Below are positions 32,899-34,693 of a DNA stretch of 34,693 nt, piece by piece. A program made the position numbers and the translations under genes. This stretch comes from Rhizobiales bacterium 32-66-11. Its GTDB lineage: Bacteria > Pseudomonadota > Alphaproteobacteria > Rhizobiales > Xanthobacteraceae. The stretch spans positions 1 to 34,693 of the forward strand of contig NCEH01000027.1 in assembly GCA_002304505.1 (NCBI GenBank). Direction: 5' to 3'. The notes below the pieces were generated by a model. That model did not search any database. It saw nothing but the letters and a program-made list of their open reading frames with translations, and was not told the DNA's origin. Within the stretch, counting starts at the first letter, position 1; each line of letters starts with the position of its first letter.

Positions 32899-34557
32899 TC
32901 ATTCGGCGGGAGCGAGCGCGGCACCGGTCGTCTCGGCGACGGTCTCCGGCGAGCGAATGGTCATGATCACGTTCCAGGCCATGATCAGCGCGCCGATCAG
33001 GAACAGGATTCCGCCCAGCGCCCGGATCACATAGAGCGGGTGCATGGCCTCGACGGTTTCGATGAAGGAATATTCAAGGAAGCCGAGCGAGGTATAGGCG
33101 CGCCACATGAGGCCCTGGAGGATGCCGGCGACCCACATCGCGCAGATGTAGAGCACGATGCCCAGCGTCGAGATCCAGAAGTGCCAGTTGATGGCCTTCA
33201 TCGAATACATCTCCCGCTTGTTCCACAGCCAGGGCACCAGGCAATAGATGGCGCCGAAGGAAATATAGGCGACCCAGCCGAGCGCGCCGGAATGCACGTG
33301 GCCGATGCCCCATTCCGTGTAGTGGCTCAGCGAGTTCACCGCCTTCACCGACATCAGCGGGCCTTCGAAGGTGGACATGCCGTAGAAGGCGACCGACACC
33401 ACCATCATGCGGATCACCGGATCGGTGCGCAGCTTGTCCCAGGCGCCCGAGAGGGTCATCAGGCCGTTGATCATGCCGCCCCAGGAGGGCATCCACAGCA
33501 TGATGGAGAAGGTCATGCCCAGCGTCTGCGCCCAGTCCGGCAGCGCCGTATAGTGCAGGTGATGCGGGCCGGCCCAGATGTAGAGGAAGATCAGCGCCCA
33601 GAAGTGCACGATCGACAGGCGGTAGGAATAGACCGGCCGGTTCGCGCGCTTGGGGATGAAGTAATACATCAGGGCCAAGAAGCCAGCGGTCAGGAAGAAG
33701 CCCACCGCGTTATGGCCGTACCACCATTGCACCATGGCATCCTGCACGCCCGACCACAGAATGTAGGACTTGGGCGAGAACACCGAGACCGGGATGGTCG
33801 CGTTATTGCCGAGATGCAGCACGGCGATGGTCAGGATGAAGGCGAAGTAGAACCAGTTCGCCACATAGATATGCGGCTCCTTGCGCTTCAGCACCGTAAC
33901 CAGGAACACCAGGAAATAGGTGACCCACACGATGGTGAGGAACAGGTCGCTATACCATTCGGGTTCGGCGTATTCCTTGCCCTGGGTGATGCCCAGCAGG
34001 TAGCCCGTGCCCGCGATGACGATGAAGAGATTATAGCCCCAGATCACGAACCAGGGGGCAAGGTCGCCCGCGAGGCGCGCCTGGGAGGTGCGCTGCACCA
34101 CATAGAACGAAGTCGCGATCAGCACGTTGCCGCCGAACGCGAAGATCACCGCCGAGGTGTGCAGCGGCCGCAGCCGGCCGAACGAGGTCCAGGGCAGATC
34201 GAAGTTCAGCAGCGGGAACGCCAGCTGAAGGGCGATGATGACGCCCACCAGGAAGCCCGCGATGCCCCAGAATACGGCCAGCAGCGTGCCGACCTTCACC
34301 GGGCCCATATTGTAATTGGGCTTCCCGTCGATGGTCTGCGGCGGCAGCACCGCGTCGCGATCCATGTAGCGATTGCCGATGGCGAAGACCGCCGCGACGC
34401 TCGCCGCGGCGAACACGAAGGCATGGAAAGCATAAGCCGAAGTGTGGGCCTTGGCGGCCACCACGACGGCGAAGAAAGCGAAGAGCGAGAACACGATCAG
34501 GAGACCGGTTTCTCCGAATGTCATGCGCTTCGTGATTGGTGTCTGGACAATGGACAT
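32899..34557 (-). CDS. ccoN: cbb3 oxidase catalytic subunit I
   Basis: CcoN, 552 residues from ATG 34557, with AAGGGG about 7 bases upstream; an upstream ATG at 34599 would add 14 unlikely residues. It is the haem-copper oxidase core that reduces oxygen with high affinity. Haem and copper ligands are in [25 protein letters not shown] and [10 protein letters not shown]. About 12-14 membrane helices are visible. It heads the operon behind an anaerobox promoter and implies growth at low oxygen. Confidence 0.96.
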   Translation of the reverse strand: MSIVQTPITKRMTFGETGLLIVFSLFAFFAVVVAAKAHTSAYAFHAFVFAAASVAAVFAIGNRYMDRDAVLPPQTIDGKPNYNMGPVKVGTLLAVFWGIAGFLVGVIIALQLAFPLLNFDLPWTSFGRLRPLHTSAVIFAFGGNVLIATSFYVVQRTSQARLAGDLAPWFVIWGYNLFIVIAGTGYLLGITQGKEYAEPEWYSDLFLTIVWVTYFLVFLVTVLKRKEPHIYVANWFYFAFILTIAVLHLGNNATIPVSVFSPKSYILWSGVQDAMVQWWYGHNAVGFFLTAGFLALMYYFIPKRANRPVYSYRLSIVHFWALIFLYIWAGPHHLHYTALPDWAQTLGMTFSIMLWMPSWGGMINGLMTLSGAWDKLRTDPVIRMMVVSVAFYGMSTFEGPLMSVKAVNSLSHYTEWGIGHVHSGALGWVAYISFGAIYCLVPWLWNKREMYSMKAINWHFWISTLGIVLYICAMWVAGILQGLMWRAYTSLGFLEYSFIETVEAMHPLYVIRALGGILFLIGALIMAWNVIMTIRSPETVAETTGAALAPAE

Positions 34558-34610
34558 TGGGCACCCCTTGCGCGGGGGCGGTGCAAACCCGCCCTGCAAG
34601 CCTTGGGGGC

Positions 34611-34651
34611 AAAATGGGCTGCGAGCGCTCTTTCTCCTTGATACAGGTCAA
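34611..34651 (-). promoter_or_regulatory. Anaerobox (FNR/FixK site) promoter of ccoNOQP
   Basis: On the - strand TTGACCTGTATCAA (34638-34651; + strand TTGATacagGTCAA) matches the FNR/FixK consensus TTGAT-N4-ATCAA at 9 of 10 defined positions. CATTTT (34611-34616) lies about 29-34 bases beyond its centre, the class II spacing that puts the box near -41.5. The predicted start is near 34603, giving a leader of about 45 bases. This is the expected control for a microaerobic oxidase. Confidence 0.85.
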
Positions 34652-34693
34652 AGCTACGGGTTCACCCGGAGGCCGCATTGCCGCACCCGTGGC

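Noticed and set aside
33040..34641. Open frame of 533 codons on the + strand opposite ccoN
   Set aside because: Antisense shadow of a clearly conserved oxidase subunit; product is His/Asp/Arg-rich without signature.

Overview
The window (34.7 kb, high GC) looks like chromosome from an alphaproteobacterium, most likely Hyphomicrobiales and perhaps Xanthobacteraceae-like. The phylum-level guess rests on GC-rich codon use, the ccoNOQP-ccoGHIS order with a FixK/FNR box, and the type of dispersed palindromic repeat seen; the family-level guess is weak. No tRNA, rRNA, transposase, phage gene or CRISPR array was seen. Almost everything belongs to compact catabolic or respiratory operons.

Bases 1-2986 (+ strand) hold the 3' part of a LacI-family regulator, a promoter overlapped by a perfect 14-bp CG-centred palindrome, an orphan branched-chain-type solute-binding protein, a large imperfect hairpin and an SDR dehydrogenase. 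A convergent gene (2987-4492, - strand) encodes a two-domain PPK2 polyphosphate:AMP phosphotransferase. Bases 4493-7362 carry a divergent control region and a large GH18 chitinase-like protein with three copies of an acidic DFDP/DFGW repeat around the catalytic domain and no signal peptide.

Bases 7527-16177 are a guanidine-utilisation operon. It has a sigma-54 (-24/-12) promoter, a guanidine-I (ykkC) riboswitch with a downstream hairpin, a NitT/TauT-type ABC importer (binding protein, permease, ATPase), two DUF1989 proteins (annotated as urea-carboxylase-associated, now understood as carboxyguanidine deiminase subunits), a biotin-dependent carboxylase usually called urea carboxylase, and a stand-alone C-terminal domain of allophanate hydrolase with no amidase domain. 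The regulation implies response to both nitrogen status and guanidine.

Bases 16223-22311 are a LacI-controlled sugar-acid operon: LacI regulator, two polar-amino-acid-type permeases, a matching binding protein and ATPase, then 2-dehydro-3-deoxygalactonokinase and 2-dehydro-3-deoxy-6-phosphogalactonate aldolase. The binding protein keeps the carboxylate-binding Arg but has Asn where the family normally has the alpha-ammonium-binding Asp, which would fit an aldonate-like ligand rather than an amino acid.

The rest is on the - strand. Reading leftward from the right edge: an anaerobox promoter, ccoN, ccoO, ccoQ, ccoP (cbb3 cytochrome oxidase), then ccoG, a shortened ccoH, ccoI and ccoS (assembly and copper handling), directly coupled to an MFS protein with the exact MxxxM/HxxxM copper motifs of CcoA. 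After these come a gluconate-5-dehydrogenase-like SDR and a membrane-bound PAS-GGDEF-EAL protein, whose 3' end meets the aldolase gene.
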